Shown here: positions 57,143 through 64,000 of the stretch, in pieces
Layout: the number at the start of each line of letters is the position of its first letter
Position numbering within the stretch: position 1 is the stretch's first letter
NCBI RefSeq assembly: GCF_000155615.1
Contig: NZ_DS989915.1
Span: 1,296,002-1,360,001, forward strand
DNA length: 64,000 nucleotides
Direction of reading: 5' to 3'
Source of the DNA: Alcanivorax sp. DG881
GTDB taxonomy: Bacteria > Pseudomonadota > Gammaproteobacteria > Pseudomonadales > Alcanivoracaceae
The notes under the pieces: generated by a model
Database searches by the model: none
What the model was told of the DNA's origin: nothing
The model's input: only the letters and a program-made list of their open reading frames with translations
Made by a program: the position numbers and the translations under genes

Positions 57143-58044
57143 CAGCCGTACAACGTAAGGACCTGATACTGGTCGTGGACGATTCCCCGGATTCCCTCGG
57201 CATGATTCATCAAGCGCTGGACCAGGCCGGGCTCACCGCACTGATTGCCCTGGAAGGTCTGCAAGCGCTGAGTATTGCCGAAAAGATGACACCGGACCTG
57301 ATCCTGATGGATGCGATCATGCCCACCCTGGATGGTTTCGAGACCTGCCGTCGCCTGAAAAAACATCCCGGCCTGGCCTCGGTCCCGGTGATCTTCATGA
57401 CCGGGCTCACCGAAAGTGAGGACGTGGTGCGGGGGCTTGAAGCCGGTGGCGTGGACTACATTACCAAGCCGGTGCGGCCCAACGAGCTGATAGCCCGGAT
57501 TCGCGTACATCTGAACAATGCCCGCATGACCCAAAGCGCCCACACCACCCTGGACCGACTAGGCCAGACCAGCTTTTCCACCAACTCGGCCGGGCAGTGG
57601 CGCTGGGCAACCCCACAGGCCGACCTGTTACTGGAAAAGGCCAACGTGGACCGCCGCGCCCTGGCCGAGCCGATACAACGCTGGCTGAAGCATCAGCCCG
57701 AGCGAGGCCAGCAACTCAACCAACTCCCGGGCAATCTGGGGTTACGCTATCTGGGCCATTCGGCAAGTGGTGAAGAAAACGGCGAACACCTGTTCCGGCT
57801 GCTCCATCACGACAGCGATGCGGAGCTGGAACTACTGAAAAACGCACTACATGTGACGCACCGCGAGGCCCAGGTGCTGGTGTGGATTGCCCACGGTAAA
57901 ACCAACCGGGAAATTGCCCAGATTCTTGAGCTCAGCCCCCGCACCGTGAACAAACACCTGGAACAAATCTTCCGCAAACTGGGCGTGGAAAACCGCACCG
58001 CCGCGGCGGCCATGGTCATTCAATACCTTACCCAGATTCACTGA
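57139..58044 (+). CDS. NarL/FixJ-type response regulator
   Basis: A 301-residue regulator: receiver domain (Asp58 in LILMDAIMPT, Lys in ITKPVRPNE), a linker of about 100 residues, and a C-terminal LuxR-type HTH (about 238-301: THREAQVLVWIAHGKTNREIA, LSPRTVNKHLEQIF). It is translationally coupled to the transporter-kinase gene and is the best candidate to bind the 7-2-7 operators at urtA and fmdA. CrbS/CrbR (MxtR/ErdR) pairs have a comparable design with an SSS-type sensor. Confidence 0.92.
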   Translation: MTAVQRKDLILVVDDSPDSLGMIHQALDQAGLTALIALEGLQALSIAEKMTPDLILMDAIMPTLDGFETCRRLKKHPGLASVPVIFMTGLTESEDVVRGLEAGGVDYITKPVRPNELIARIRVHLNNARMTQSAHTTLDRLGQTSFSTNSAGQWRWATPQADLLLEKANVDRRALAEPIQRWLKHQPERGQQLNQLPGNLGLRYLGHSASGEENGEHLFRLLHHDSDAELELLKNALHVTHREAQVLVWIAHGKTNREIAQILELSPRTVNKHLEQIFRKLGVENRTAAAAMVIQYLTQIH

Positions 58045-58562
58045 GCCCCAGTCACCACCTCAGGCAACAACAGCACCACCCCCGCATAACTGGCTACCAG
58101 CAACGCCATGGCGACCCCGAGCCCAAGGAAGGGGCCCACGTTCAGGGAACGGTGGTAGATAAAACTCTGCGCCGCCAACTGCCAGCTCACCAGCACCAGA
58201 TAGAGCAGTTCGATAGCACTCAGCGACTGCTCCATGCTGGCATTCAGCGCCAGCAACGGCAGGCTCATGAGGGTCAGAATCACATCCACCCCTACCAGCG
58301 ACAGGGCGGTCTGCAACCAGCGCCCCTGCAGGCCCTTGAACGATAGCAACAGGCCAGTACCCGCCAGCACCACCGTCAACGACAGCAACTGGCTGCTTAC
58401 CAACACCCCAATGGGCAATGCGGTCTGCAGGCTGCCCACCAGTAGCTGCAACACAAACCAGCCGGCCAGCACCAGAGCCAGCAACGATGGGGAATACGGG
58501 GCATTCTCCGGGCTGGCACGAAATATGGCCAACCGCCAAAACAGGGTCATCAATACAGTCAT
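58038..58562 (-). CDS. Membrane protein of unknown function
   Basis: A 174-residue protein with about five hydrophobic segments and few charged residues. No family recognised. GGAGG lies five bases before the ATG, supporting the start. Its 3' end overlaps that of the response-regulator gene by seven bases. Confidence 0.65.
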   Translation of the reverse strand: MTVLMTLFWRLAIFRASPENAPYSPSLLALVLAGWFVLQLLVGSLQTALPIGVLVSSQLLSLTVVLAGTGLLLSFKGLQGRWLQTALSLVGVDVILTLMSLPLLALNASMEQSLSAIELLYLVLVSWQLAAQSFIYHRSLNVGPFLGLGVAMALLVASYAGVVLLLPEVVTGAQ

Positions 58563-58603
58563 GGATCCTCCGGGCCGCTATTCTTTCAGAGCCGGGGAGA
58601 AAC

Positions 58604-58631
58604 AGCTACTAGCTGCGAGCGTCTAGCTACG
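58604..58631. repeat. Heptad-period array H9
   Basis: Four in-phase units: AGCTACT, AGCTGCG, AGCGTCT and AGCTACG. Confidence 0.8.
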
Positions 58632-58716
58632 AGAAAACATAAAACCACTGCCGCTATTCCTCCTCCCCCCGCTTAGTATCGCGGGCACAGCGCAACACGC
58701 AGGCACCTACCCATCC

Positions 58717-58744
58717 CGCGTCTCGCAGCTGGAAGCTCGTAGCT
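58717..58744. repeat. Heptad-period array H10
   Basis: Four in-phase units: CGCGTCT, CGCAGCT, GGAAGCT and CGTAGCT. It is an approximate inverted copy of H9, 85 bp away, upstream of the phosphofructokinase gene. Confidence 0.8.
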
Positions 58745-58827
58745 TGTCTTTGTTTCGTCCGACAACTGCGGGTGTGTTTCATGGTCTCCTTCGCTAGAAT
58801 GCACGCAAATTGAATAAGGGGTCTCAC

Positions 58828-60090
58828 ATGGCGCGTAAAAACGCTTTCTACGCTCAGTCCGGCGGTGTCACCGCCGTCATCAATGCTTCCGCTGCCGGCG
58901 TCATCGAAGCCGCCCGGGAAAACAAGGATGTGATCGGCAAGGTCTACGCCGGCCGGAACGGCATCATCGGCGCACTCACTGAAGAGCTGATCGATACCAG
59001 CAAAGAAAGCAAAAGCGCCATTGAAGCGCTCAAGCACACCCCCGGCGGCGCCTTCGGCTCCTGCCGCTACAAACTGAAAGACCTGAAGACCTCCCAGCGC
59101 GAATACGAGCGCCTGATCGAAGTCTTCAAGGCACACAACATCGGCTACTTCTTCTACAACGGTGGTGGCGACTCCGCCGACACCTGCCTGAAAGTCTCCC
59201 AGCTGTCCGAGAAGATGGGCTACCCGATCCAGGCCATCCACGTACCCAAGACCGTGGACAACGACCTGCCCTTCACCGACGTAAGCCCCGGCTTCGGCTC
59301 GGTCGCCAAATACACCGCCGTGAGCTGCCGCGAAGCCGCCCTGGACGTGGCCAGCATGTGCGCCACCTCCACCAAGGTGTTCGTGATGGAAGTCATGGGC
59401 CGCCACGCGGGCTGGATTGCCGCGTCCGCCGGTCTTGCCAAGGAAGACGCCGATGATGCGCCGCACCTGATCCTGTTCCCGGAAATTGCTTTCGACAAGG
59501 CCGCCTTCATGAAGAAGGTGGACGCCACCGTCAAGAAAGCCGGCTACTGTGTGATCGTGGTATCCGAAGGCGCCCGCTACGAAGACGGCACCTTCCTGGC
59601 CGATGCCGGCAACACCGACGCCTTCGGCCACAAGCAGCTGGGCGGCGTGGCGCCGGTGATTGCACAGATGGTGAAAGACGAACTGGGCTACAAATACCAC
59701 TGGGCGGTGAGCGACTACCTGCAGCGGGCAGCGCGCCACATTGCCTCCGCCACCGACGTGGAGCAGGCCTACGCCGTGGGCCGTGCCGCAGTGGAATTCG
59801 CCGTGGCCGGCAAGAATGCGGTCATGCCCACCGTGGTTCGCAAGGACACCAAAAAGTACAGCTGGACCATCGGCGAAGCCCCACTGAAGAAAGTCGCCAA
59901 CGTGGAAAAGAAAATGCCGCGCAAGTACATCAGCAAGGATGGCTTCGGCATCACCCCCGCCGGCCGCGCCTACCTGGAACCGCTGATTGGTGGCGAGTCC
60001 TACCCGCCTTTCAAAAACGGCCTGCCGCAGTTCGCCAAGCTGAAACTGGCCCCGGTGGCCAAGAAGCTGAACGACGCCTTCGAGGTGTAA
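58828..60090 (+). CDS. pfp: 6-phosphofructokinase, probably PPi-dependent
   Basis: A 420-residue group II phosphofructokinase. The nucleotide/PPi region reads NGGGDSADTC (residues 111-120) and the catalytic motif PKTVDND (140-146), where Lys before TxDND is typical of PPi-dependent enzymes; the MGRHAGWIA and SEGA segments follow. It can work in glycolysis or gluconeogenesis. ATG 58828 follows AAGGGG; an in-frame ATG at 58810 is less likely. Monocistronic with a strong terminator. Confidence 0.93.
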   Translation: MARKNAFYAQSGGVTAVINASAAGVIEAARENKDVIGKVYAGRNGIIGALTEELIDTSKESKSAIEALKHTPGGAFGSCRYKLKDLKTSQREYERLIEVFKAHNIGYFFYNGGGDSADTCLKVSQLSEKMGYPIQAIHVPKTVDNDLPFTDVSPGFGSVAKYTAVSCREAALDVASMCATSTKVFVMEVMGRHAGWIAASAGLAKEDADDAPHLILFPEIAFDKAAFMKKVDATVKKAGYCVIVVSEGARYEDGTFLADAGNTDAFGHKQLGGVAPVIAQMVKDELGYKYHWAVSDYLQRAARHIASATDVEQAYAVGRAAVEFAVAGKNAVMPTVVRKDTKKYSWTIGEAPLKKVANVEKKMPRKYISKDGFGITPAGRAYLEPLIGGESYPPFKNGLPQFAKLKLAPVAKKLNDAFEV

Positions 60091-60120
60091 GCCACACCTA
60101 AGCCACACCCCGAAACGACA

Positions 60121-60150
60121 AACGCCCCGCATCGCGGGGCGTTTTTATTT
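60121..60150 (+). terminator. Terminator after phosphofructokinase gene
   Basis: A 10-bp perfect stem (AACGCCCCGC / GCGGGGCGTT) with a 3-nt loop and T-rich tail. Confidence 0.95.
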
Positions 60151-60221
60151 TAACTCCGGACTCACGCCTTCAACTCCACTAATGCCCCCTGTAGGAGATT
60201 CTATGTTGTCCACCCCTGTCT

Positions 60222-61160
60222 TCATGAGGCAGGGGCCGGCTGATAGTCGGTGCCATTTTTCATAAGCGCGAAGGCGATACGAACCAGTTTGCGCGCCAGA
60301 ATGACCAGCGCTTGGGTGGTTGCCAGCCCACGGTCCAGATAAGCCTGATAGACCCCTGCCCAACGCTTGCTCCGGCGAGCGGCCATGGCCGCGCAGTAAA
60401 GCAGCCTACGAGTTTCTGAGTCGCCTTTCTTGGTCAGTTTTCGCTTGCCGGTCTTGGTGCCTGAGTCTTTCACGTGAACGTCCATTCCCAGGAAGGCCAC
60501 GAACGCATCACTGTTCCTGAAGTCGCCTCGCAGGAAGGCCATGACAAGGGCATAGGCTGTCAGATCGCCCACGCCCTCCAGGGCTTTGCAACGCTTCACC
60601 TGATCACAGAGCCCTGCCTCTCTGACCGCGTCGCGAAGGTGCTTCTGGATCTGTGCATCCAGCGTGTTGATCTGAGAGATCAGCCTCTTTAAGCCGGCTT
60701 TGAGTAGCGGCTCTGCACCCAGGCTTTGCTGGATAATGGTCCGCGCCTTGACCAGTGCAGCCCGGCGACGCAGCAGGATCTGCAGCGTCCGATACGCCTT
60801 GGGTGGCGGGCTCCAGCGGCGCAACGCCTCTTTTTCATGTTGCAGATGGCGGGCAAGTAGCTGTGCGTCAGAGGCGTCCGTTTTGGCACGACCACCTGTG
60901 CCCTTGCGGTAATGGTGGAGGCGAGAACCATCAATCACGTAGATGTGATGGCCTTTACGGTGGGCCAGCTCGATGGCATCCATGTGATAAGTGCCAGTGG
61001 CCTCGATGGCTATCTCACAGTGGGCAGGCAGACCCTTGAGCCAAGCCCGAATGGCTTGGGGTGTGTTCTCAATGGAATAGGTCTGGCCCAGGAAATAGAT
61101 GACCAACTCGGCCTTGGCCACGTCGATGCCGATAATGGAGGGTTCTACTTGCATTGCCAC
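60222..61160 (-). CDS. IS110 family transposase (DEDD recombinase)
   Basis: A 312-residue transposase. The RuvC-like DEDD residues are in GIDVAKAEL (Asp), IEATGTYH (Glu) and KTDASDAQLLA (two Asp); the C-terminal Tnp_20 domain holds LEGVGDLTAYALV and a conserved Ser-containing region (VKDSGTKTGKR). Full length with no frameshift, so the element may be active. Confidence 0.95.
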   Translation of the reverse strand: MAMQVEPSIIGIDVAKAELVIYFLGQTYSIENTPQAIRAWLKGLPAHCEIAIEATGTYHMDAIELAHRKGHHIYVIDGSRLHHYRKGTGGRAKTDASDAQLLARHLQHEKEALRRWSPPPKAYRTLQILLRRRAALVKARTIIQQSLGAEPLLKAGLKRLISQINTLDAQIQKHLRDAVREAGLCDQVKRCKALEGVGDLTAYALVMAFLRGDFRNSDAFVAFLGMDVHVKDSGTKTGKRKLTKKGDSETRRLLYCAAMAARRSKRWAGVYQAYLDRGLATTQALVILARKLVRIAFALMKNGTDYQPAPAS

Positions 61161-61392
61161 TGAACAGCCCCTTGCGCTAGGTTACACATGCTTGTCGGTG
61201 CGCACCTGAACGCTGGCTTGCTAGGTATCGTCGGTCTGAGGTGCAACTCAGCCGATGGATTCTTTATCGGCGTATGAATAGGTGCGAGGTGGGGCCAAAT
61301 CTCCTACCGTCTGTACCTTAGGTCAGATGCCCCTTTGGTCCCTCCACCCCGGCAAGTCCTGCATGGTTGCAGGAGGAGCATTCAAACATACA
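61161..61392 (-). ncRNA. Candidate bridge RNA of the IS110 element
   Basis: The non-coding leader upstream of the transposase. On the minus strand it contains GGTAGGAG (61300-61308), which is complementary to CTCCTAC of the target half-site and includes the core CT. That is what a right target guide would look like. Inverted repeats such as TGAGTTGCACCTCA (61235-61248) indicate folding. Inference by analogy with IS621-type elements. Confidence 0.5.
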
Positions 61393-61567
61393 AGTTCCCT
61401 TCCAGGGGACGAACCGTACGAAATCGACCGAAGGTCGGTCAGGAATTTCAGGTTTCGACAAACTGAATGAAGGCATGAGGTGAACGTCAACTGTTTCCCT
61501 CGCCCAAGCTCGGGTTCGTCCCCTGGAAGGGAACTCCTACAGGCGGACTGGAATCGGGCAGCCAGCG

Positions 61568-61972
61568 CTACTTCTCCATCGCCGCCATGTCCATCCACAT
61601 CATTTCCCACACATGCCCGTCCGGGTCCGCCAGGTTGCGGTTATACATAAACCCCAGATCCTGAACCGGGTTGATATCGGCGGTGCCGCCGTTCTCGGCA
61701 GCGGCCGCATTCACGGCATCCACCGCATCGCGGCTGTCAAAGGAAAGAGCCAGCATCACTTCACTGGAAGAGGAAGGCGGGATCGGCCGGTCCGTAAAGG
61801 TCCGCCACTTGTCGTGGGTCAGCAGCATCACATGGATCGCCTCGCTCCACACCATGCAGGCGGCCGTCTCGTCGGTGAATTGCGGATTGTTCTCAAACCC
61901 CAGTGCAGAGTAAAAATTCATGGCTACCGTCAAATCCGCCACGGGCAGGTTCACAAAGATCATTCGAGTCAT
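61568..61972 (-). CDS. VOC (glyoxalase/bleomycin-resistance) family protein
   Basis: A 134-residue protein with the VOC fold: MIFVNLPVADLTVAMNFYSALGF at the N-terminus and DPDGHVWEMMWMD at the C-terminus (metal Glu). Start ATG 61972 has AGGAGA eight bases upstream. Substrate unknown; related proteins are often called glyoxalase-like or extradiol-dioxygenase-like. Confidence 0.9.
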   Translation of the reverse strand: MTRMIFVNLPVADLTVAMNFYSALGFENNPQFTDETAACMVWSEAIHVMLLTHDKWRTFTDRPIPPSSSSEVMLALSFDSRDAVDAVNAAAAENGGTADINPVQDLGFMYNRNLADPDGHVWEMMWMDMAAMEK

Positions 61973-62097
61973 GGTGCTGTCTCCTTGATTATTCATTTGG
62001 GAATCCCTGGCACAATGTGCCGTCATGATCTAATCGATTGGACCAGTACGATTTCGACAGCCTGATGACTATTTTTTCATGCTCAGCCATTTGCCCA

Positions 62098-62868
62098 TCA
62101 ACATTCATAGTCATACTGCCCGAACACCGCGTTATGGCTAAACCGGTAGTCTTCCCCCGCCTTGATGGCTTTCAAAAAAGCGACCTCCTGCTTCAGCGTC
62201 ACAGGCGCAAGCAACTGATCCGCACCCCCTCCGCGATACTGCTTCTTGCCCACTGTTTCCGTATCAATCACAAACCGGGACATATTGCTCCAGTTATGTA
62301 ACGCGAAGTCGAAGTCATGCCAGCTGATGGAGCAATTACCCGCCATGGTCTTCTTCAAGGCCACTTCGGCACTTTCAAAACGCGGGGCCTCCGCGAACAC
62401 GAACGCCAGCATTTTAAGTATTTTCTGCTGCTGAATTTCCTCCTCCACGTCCTGGTAAGTCCGGGTTACACCCTCCGCGTAAAACTTCAGGAAATCCTGG
62501 TCAGCGATCAAACTGAGGGAGTGCTCGAAATTGGCCTTGTTGAGCGTCAGTGGCAAGCGGTTGTTATAGCGAACGATATGGTCCGGCAACGGCAGTTTGT
62601 TGATGGTGAGCAGGTAGAGGTTTTTTGTGTTCATGCCGAGGGTGTTTACCACTGGCTGCTTGCCCGGGCAGCGCTCGGTAATATGGACATCCAGGATGGT
62701 ATTGTCATTGCCCAGCCTCGGCCGGATCTCTCCGGTGACAAAAGCCACAATGTGGTCAAGTGAGTAGGCTTCTCCCCCTTCGGCAGTAAAATCATAGTGG
62801 CAAGTGTTGGCACTGGCCGTGGCAGACATCCCCAAGGCGAATACCACCGCCATAATGCGTTTCAACAT
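62098..62868 (-). CDS. Secreted protein resembling ribosome-inactivating A-chains
   Basis: A 256-residue protein with a signal peptide (residues 1-20, cleavage after SANA or ASA). Several segments match the order and spacing of Shiga toxin and ricin A-chains: YDFTAEGGEAYSLDHIVAFV (24-43), HSLSLI (116-121), FVFAEAPRF (156-164, candidate catalytic Glu160 and Arg163) and DFDFALHNWSNMSRF (185-199, candidate Trp193). Glu-to-Trp spacing is 33, against about 34-36 in known members. No B-chain gene is adjacent. ATG 62868 follows GGAGG. The gene looks poorer in GC than its neighbours. Fold and activity are inferred by eye. Confidence 0.55.
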   Translation of the reverse strand: MLKRIMAVVFALGMSATASANTCHYDFTAEGGEAYSLDHIVAFVTGEIRPRLGNDNTILDVHITERCPGKQPVVNTLGMNTKNLYLLTINKLPLPDHIVRYNNRLPLTLNKANFEHSLSLIADQDFLKFYAEGVTRTYQDVEEEIQQQKILKMLAFVFAEAPRFESAEVALKKTMAGNCSISWHDFDFALHNWSNMSRFVIDTETVGKKQYRGGGADQLLAPVTLKQEVAFLKAIKAGEDYRFSHNAVFGQYDYEC

Positions 62869-62958
62869 GATCCCTCCGGTTTTATTGGCTTCCCTTCCCG
62901 TGGCGGCGAGGCGCAAGACCGCCCACCAATGCCACGTTTTTCATAAGCCAATTAACCA

Positions 62959-62988
62959 GAAAAGCCCCGCCTTCACAAATGGCGGGGC
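62959..62988 (-). terminator. Terminator after the DUF1090 gene
   Basis: GCCCCGCC / GGCGGGGC stem with a 9-nt loop and T-rich end on the minus strand. Confidence 0.88.
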
Positions 62989-63004
62989 CTTGGCACGCAA
63001 TTAC

Positions 63005-63424
63005 TCAAAATTCGGACAAGGCCTTCTGCAAGGCCTCCAGCTCTGTTATCTCATCCGCGATTTTTTTCTGGTACTTGGCGACCTTTTCCCCGTCACCATC
63101 AGCCCGGGCCTCGTCGAGGTCTTTCTGATAGTCCAACAGATCACTTCGCGATTCTTCAATATCGTCTTTTAATTCCTGGCGCAGGGAGTCATCCGTGCAA
63201 TGATCCCGGGCTTCGGCAAGGGCTTTTTCCAACCCAGCGACCTTATCTGCATTGGCCTGCTTCTCGGCGTTATCTATCTGCGTTTCAATCTCACAGAACT
63301 TCCGCTCACAGCCGACCAACCCATCGCAACGGGAGGAGGCCGTCACAGGTGCGGAAAGTGAGCCAACCACTAGCGCGGTTAACGCGGGTACCGTGAATGC
63401 AAATCTGGTTTTCGATCTGTCCAT
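63005..63424 (-). CDS. DUF1090 (YqjC-like) periplasmic protein
   Basis: A 139-residue protein with a signal peptide ending near VTASS and a long coiled-coil region. Cysteines in SRCDGLVGCERKFCEIETQI and ARDHCTDDSLRQEL, and the C-terminal KIADEITELEALQKAL, match DUF1090. Function unknown. ATG 63424 is preceded by GGGAGAGAAG. Confidence 0.85.
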   Translation of the reverse strand: MDRSKTRFAFTVPALTALVVGSLSAPVTASSRCDGLVGCERKFCEIETQIDNAEKQANADKVAGLEKALAEARDHCTDDSLRQELKDDIEESRSDLLDYQKDLDEARADGDGEKVAKYQKKIADEITELEALQKALSEF

Positions 63425-63503
63425 TATCTTCTCTCCCTGAATGGCCCGTGGGTAGCGGTTGATTCCAGTCCGGTCTTGCCGCGGGCAGGTATTGACCATG
63501 CCG

Positions 63504-63524
63504 AACCCGGCTTCGCCGGGTTTA
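63504..63524 (+). terminator. Orphan terminator-like hairpin
   Basis: AACCCGGC-ttc-GCCGGGTT followed by TATT, lying between two divergent genes where no upstream transcript is annotated. Confidence 0.55.
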
Positions 63525-63590
63525 TTGACGTTACAAGATCACGCCCCGCTTGCACATGATCGCCATCAGATCACCGGCTACACTGGGGCC

Positions 63591-64000
63591 ATGATACGTT
63601 TTGCTGTAGTGATGCTTGCTGCGCTCTTGTCGTTACCGGGCGGGAGCCCGGCCGATGACAGCAAGGTGACCGTACTGGTAGTACGCCATCGCTGGCATAC
63701 GGGTATTGCCTTCCCTGCGGAGCAGCTCGATCCTGCACTGCAGTTTCTCCCTGCCTATTTTTCGAAACCCGCCTACTATGAAATGGGTTGGGGTGATGAT
63801 GCCTTCTACCGCCAGGACAACAGCACCTGGCGACTGGTCCGCGCCATGTTGTGGCCAACGAACAGCGTACTGCATGTGGTCGCACTGGACCGGCACCCCG
63901 AAACGCTCCCCCACGGGGACATTCAGCCGCTGTGCGTCAGCAGCACGCAACTGGCGGCACTGCAACGGGCAATCGCCAGCGACTTCGTGCTGGACGATAA
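63591..64000 (+). CDS. DUF2459 (TIGR02117) family protein, 3' end outside window
   Basis: The frame is open to the window edge (136 codons visible). A signal peptide (MIRFAVVMLAALLSLPGGSPA) precedes HRWHTGIAFPAEQL and YYEMGWGDDAFYR, which are the DUF2459 hallmarks. The family is predicted to be periplasmic, of unknown function. Confidence 0.82.
   Translation, partial: MIRFAVVMLAALLSLPGGSPADDSKVTVLVVRHRWHTGIAFPAEQLDPALQFLPAYFSKPAYYEMGWGDDAFYRQDNSTWRLVRAMLWPTNSVLHVVALDRHPETLPHGDIQPLCVSSTQLAALQRAIASDFVLDD

Larger units (their letters stand above)
60198..61392 (-). mobile_element. IS110 family insertion sequence
   Basis: About 1.2 kb, bounded by the dinucleotide AG (CT on the transposase strand) on both sides within a REP-like sequence. 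The end downstream of the transposase is short (24 bp) and the end upstream is 232 bp, the arrangement of IS110-group elements that encode a bridge RNA upstream of the recombinase. No terminal inverted repeats and no target duplication beyond the dinucleotide. Confidence 0.85.
60189..61542. repeat. REP-like inverted doublet split by an IS110 element
   Basis: The head CTGTAGG-AG at 60189-60197 and the body AG-TTCCCTTCC... at 61393-61415 together rebuild exactly one REP-like unit; the inserted element separates them. The inverted partner unit is at 61513-61542 (GGTTCGTCCCCTGG to CTACAG). Between the two units lie smaller hairpins such as GACC-gaa-GGTC. Confidence 0.8.

Noticed and set aside
58654-60132. 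Long open frame opposite the phosphofructokinase gene
   Set aside because: Antisense shadow of a conserved enzyme, with no initiation signal.
60191-61307. GTAGGAGATT / AATCTCCTAC as terminal inverted repeats of the insertion sequence
   Set aside because: The left copy straddles the REP target and the IS end, and the right copy lies 85 bp inside the element; the REP reconstruction gives better boundaries, and a guide sequence explains the match.

Overview
The window reads as a chromosomal segment of a GC-rich marine gammaproteobacterium. Gene order (ybeZ-ybeY-corC, lnt, leuS-lptE-holA, nadD-rsfS-rlmH-mrdA-rodA-mltB-rlpA-dacA-ybeD-lipB-lipA) is the usual gammaproteobacterial one. The mixture of a foldase-dependent lipase, an amidase/urea-type ABC cluster and a PPi-type phosphofructokinase suggests an Alcanivorax-like organism. 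That assignment is inference from gene content; no 16S gene or database search was available.

Layout. 1-10.5 kb: ybeZ (cut by the window edge), ybeY, corC, a degenerate rhomboid-like membrane protein, a B-box-like zinc membrane protein, lnt, a sulfur module (persulfide-dioxygenase-like MBL, DUF442 phosphatase/sulfurtransferase-like protein, SulP transporter) and a YdcF-like protein. 10.6-31.2 kb: the housekeeping envelope block from leuS to lipA, with proA and an alpha/beta hydrolase carrying a PilZ-like tail inserted. 31.3-41.3 kb: dacB, a GST, a methyltransferase, an NlpE-like lipoprotein, exbB-exbD-exbD-tonB, a ZIP transporter, and mpl-DUF2214-ubiX. 41.4-44.5 kb: AraC regulator, secreted lipase and its foldase. 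44.5-58 kb: an amide/urea nitrogen island. 58-60.1 kb: a membrane protein and PPi-PFK. 60.2-64 kb: an accessory end with an IS110 element, a VOC protein, a Shiga/ricin A-chain-like secreted protein, a DUF1090 protein and a partial DUF2459 protein.

The most interesting system is the nitrogen island. urtABCDE-amiE-amiB and fmdAB are two leftward operons whose promoters share the same three-part architecture: a 7-2-7 palindrome (TACGTCA-TT-TGACGyA), then 18 nt, then a CGAATGG box, then 20 nt, then an ATA-containing -10. Divergent from urtA lies a fusion of an NCS1/APC-type permease, a Cys-rich segment, a histidine kinase and a receiver, overlapping a NarL/FixJ-type response regulator. NarL-type proteins bind 7-2-7 sites, so the simplest reading is a transporter-shaped sensor that controls amide/urea uptake and hydrolysis in place of AmiC/AmiR.

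Intergenic DNA is structured. At least eleven intergenic sites carry degenerate tandem arrays with an exact 7-bp period, often in inverted pairs; one supplies the ribosome binding site and start of nadD. REP-like palindromes that begin CTGTAGGAG occur as inverted doublets. The IS110 element sits inside one of them with an AG/CT dinucleotide at both junctions, and its 232-nt leader holds a sequence matching the target, as expected of a bridge RNA.
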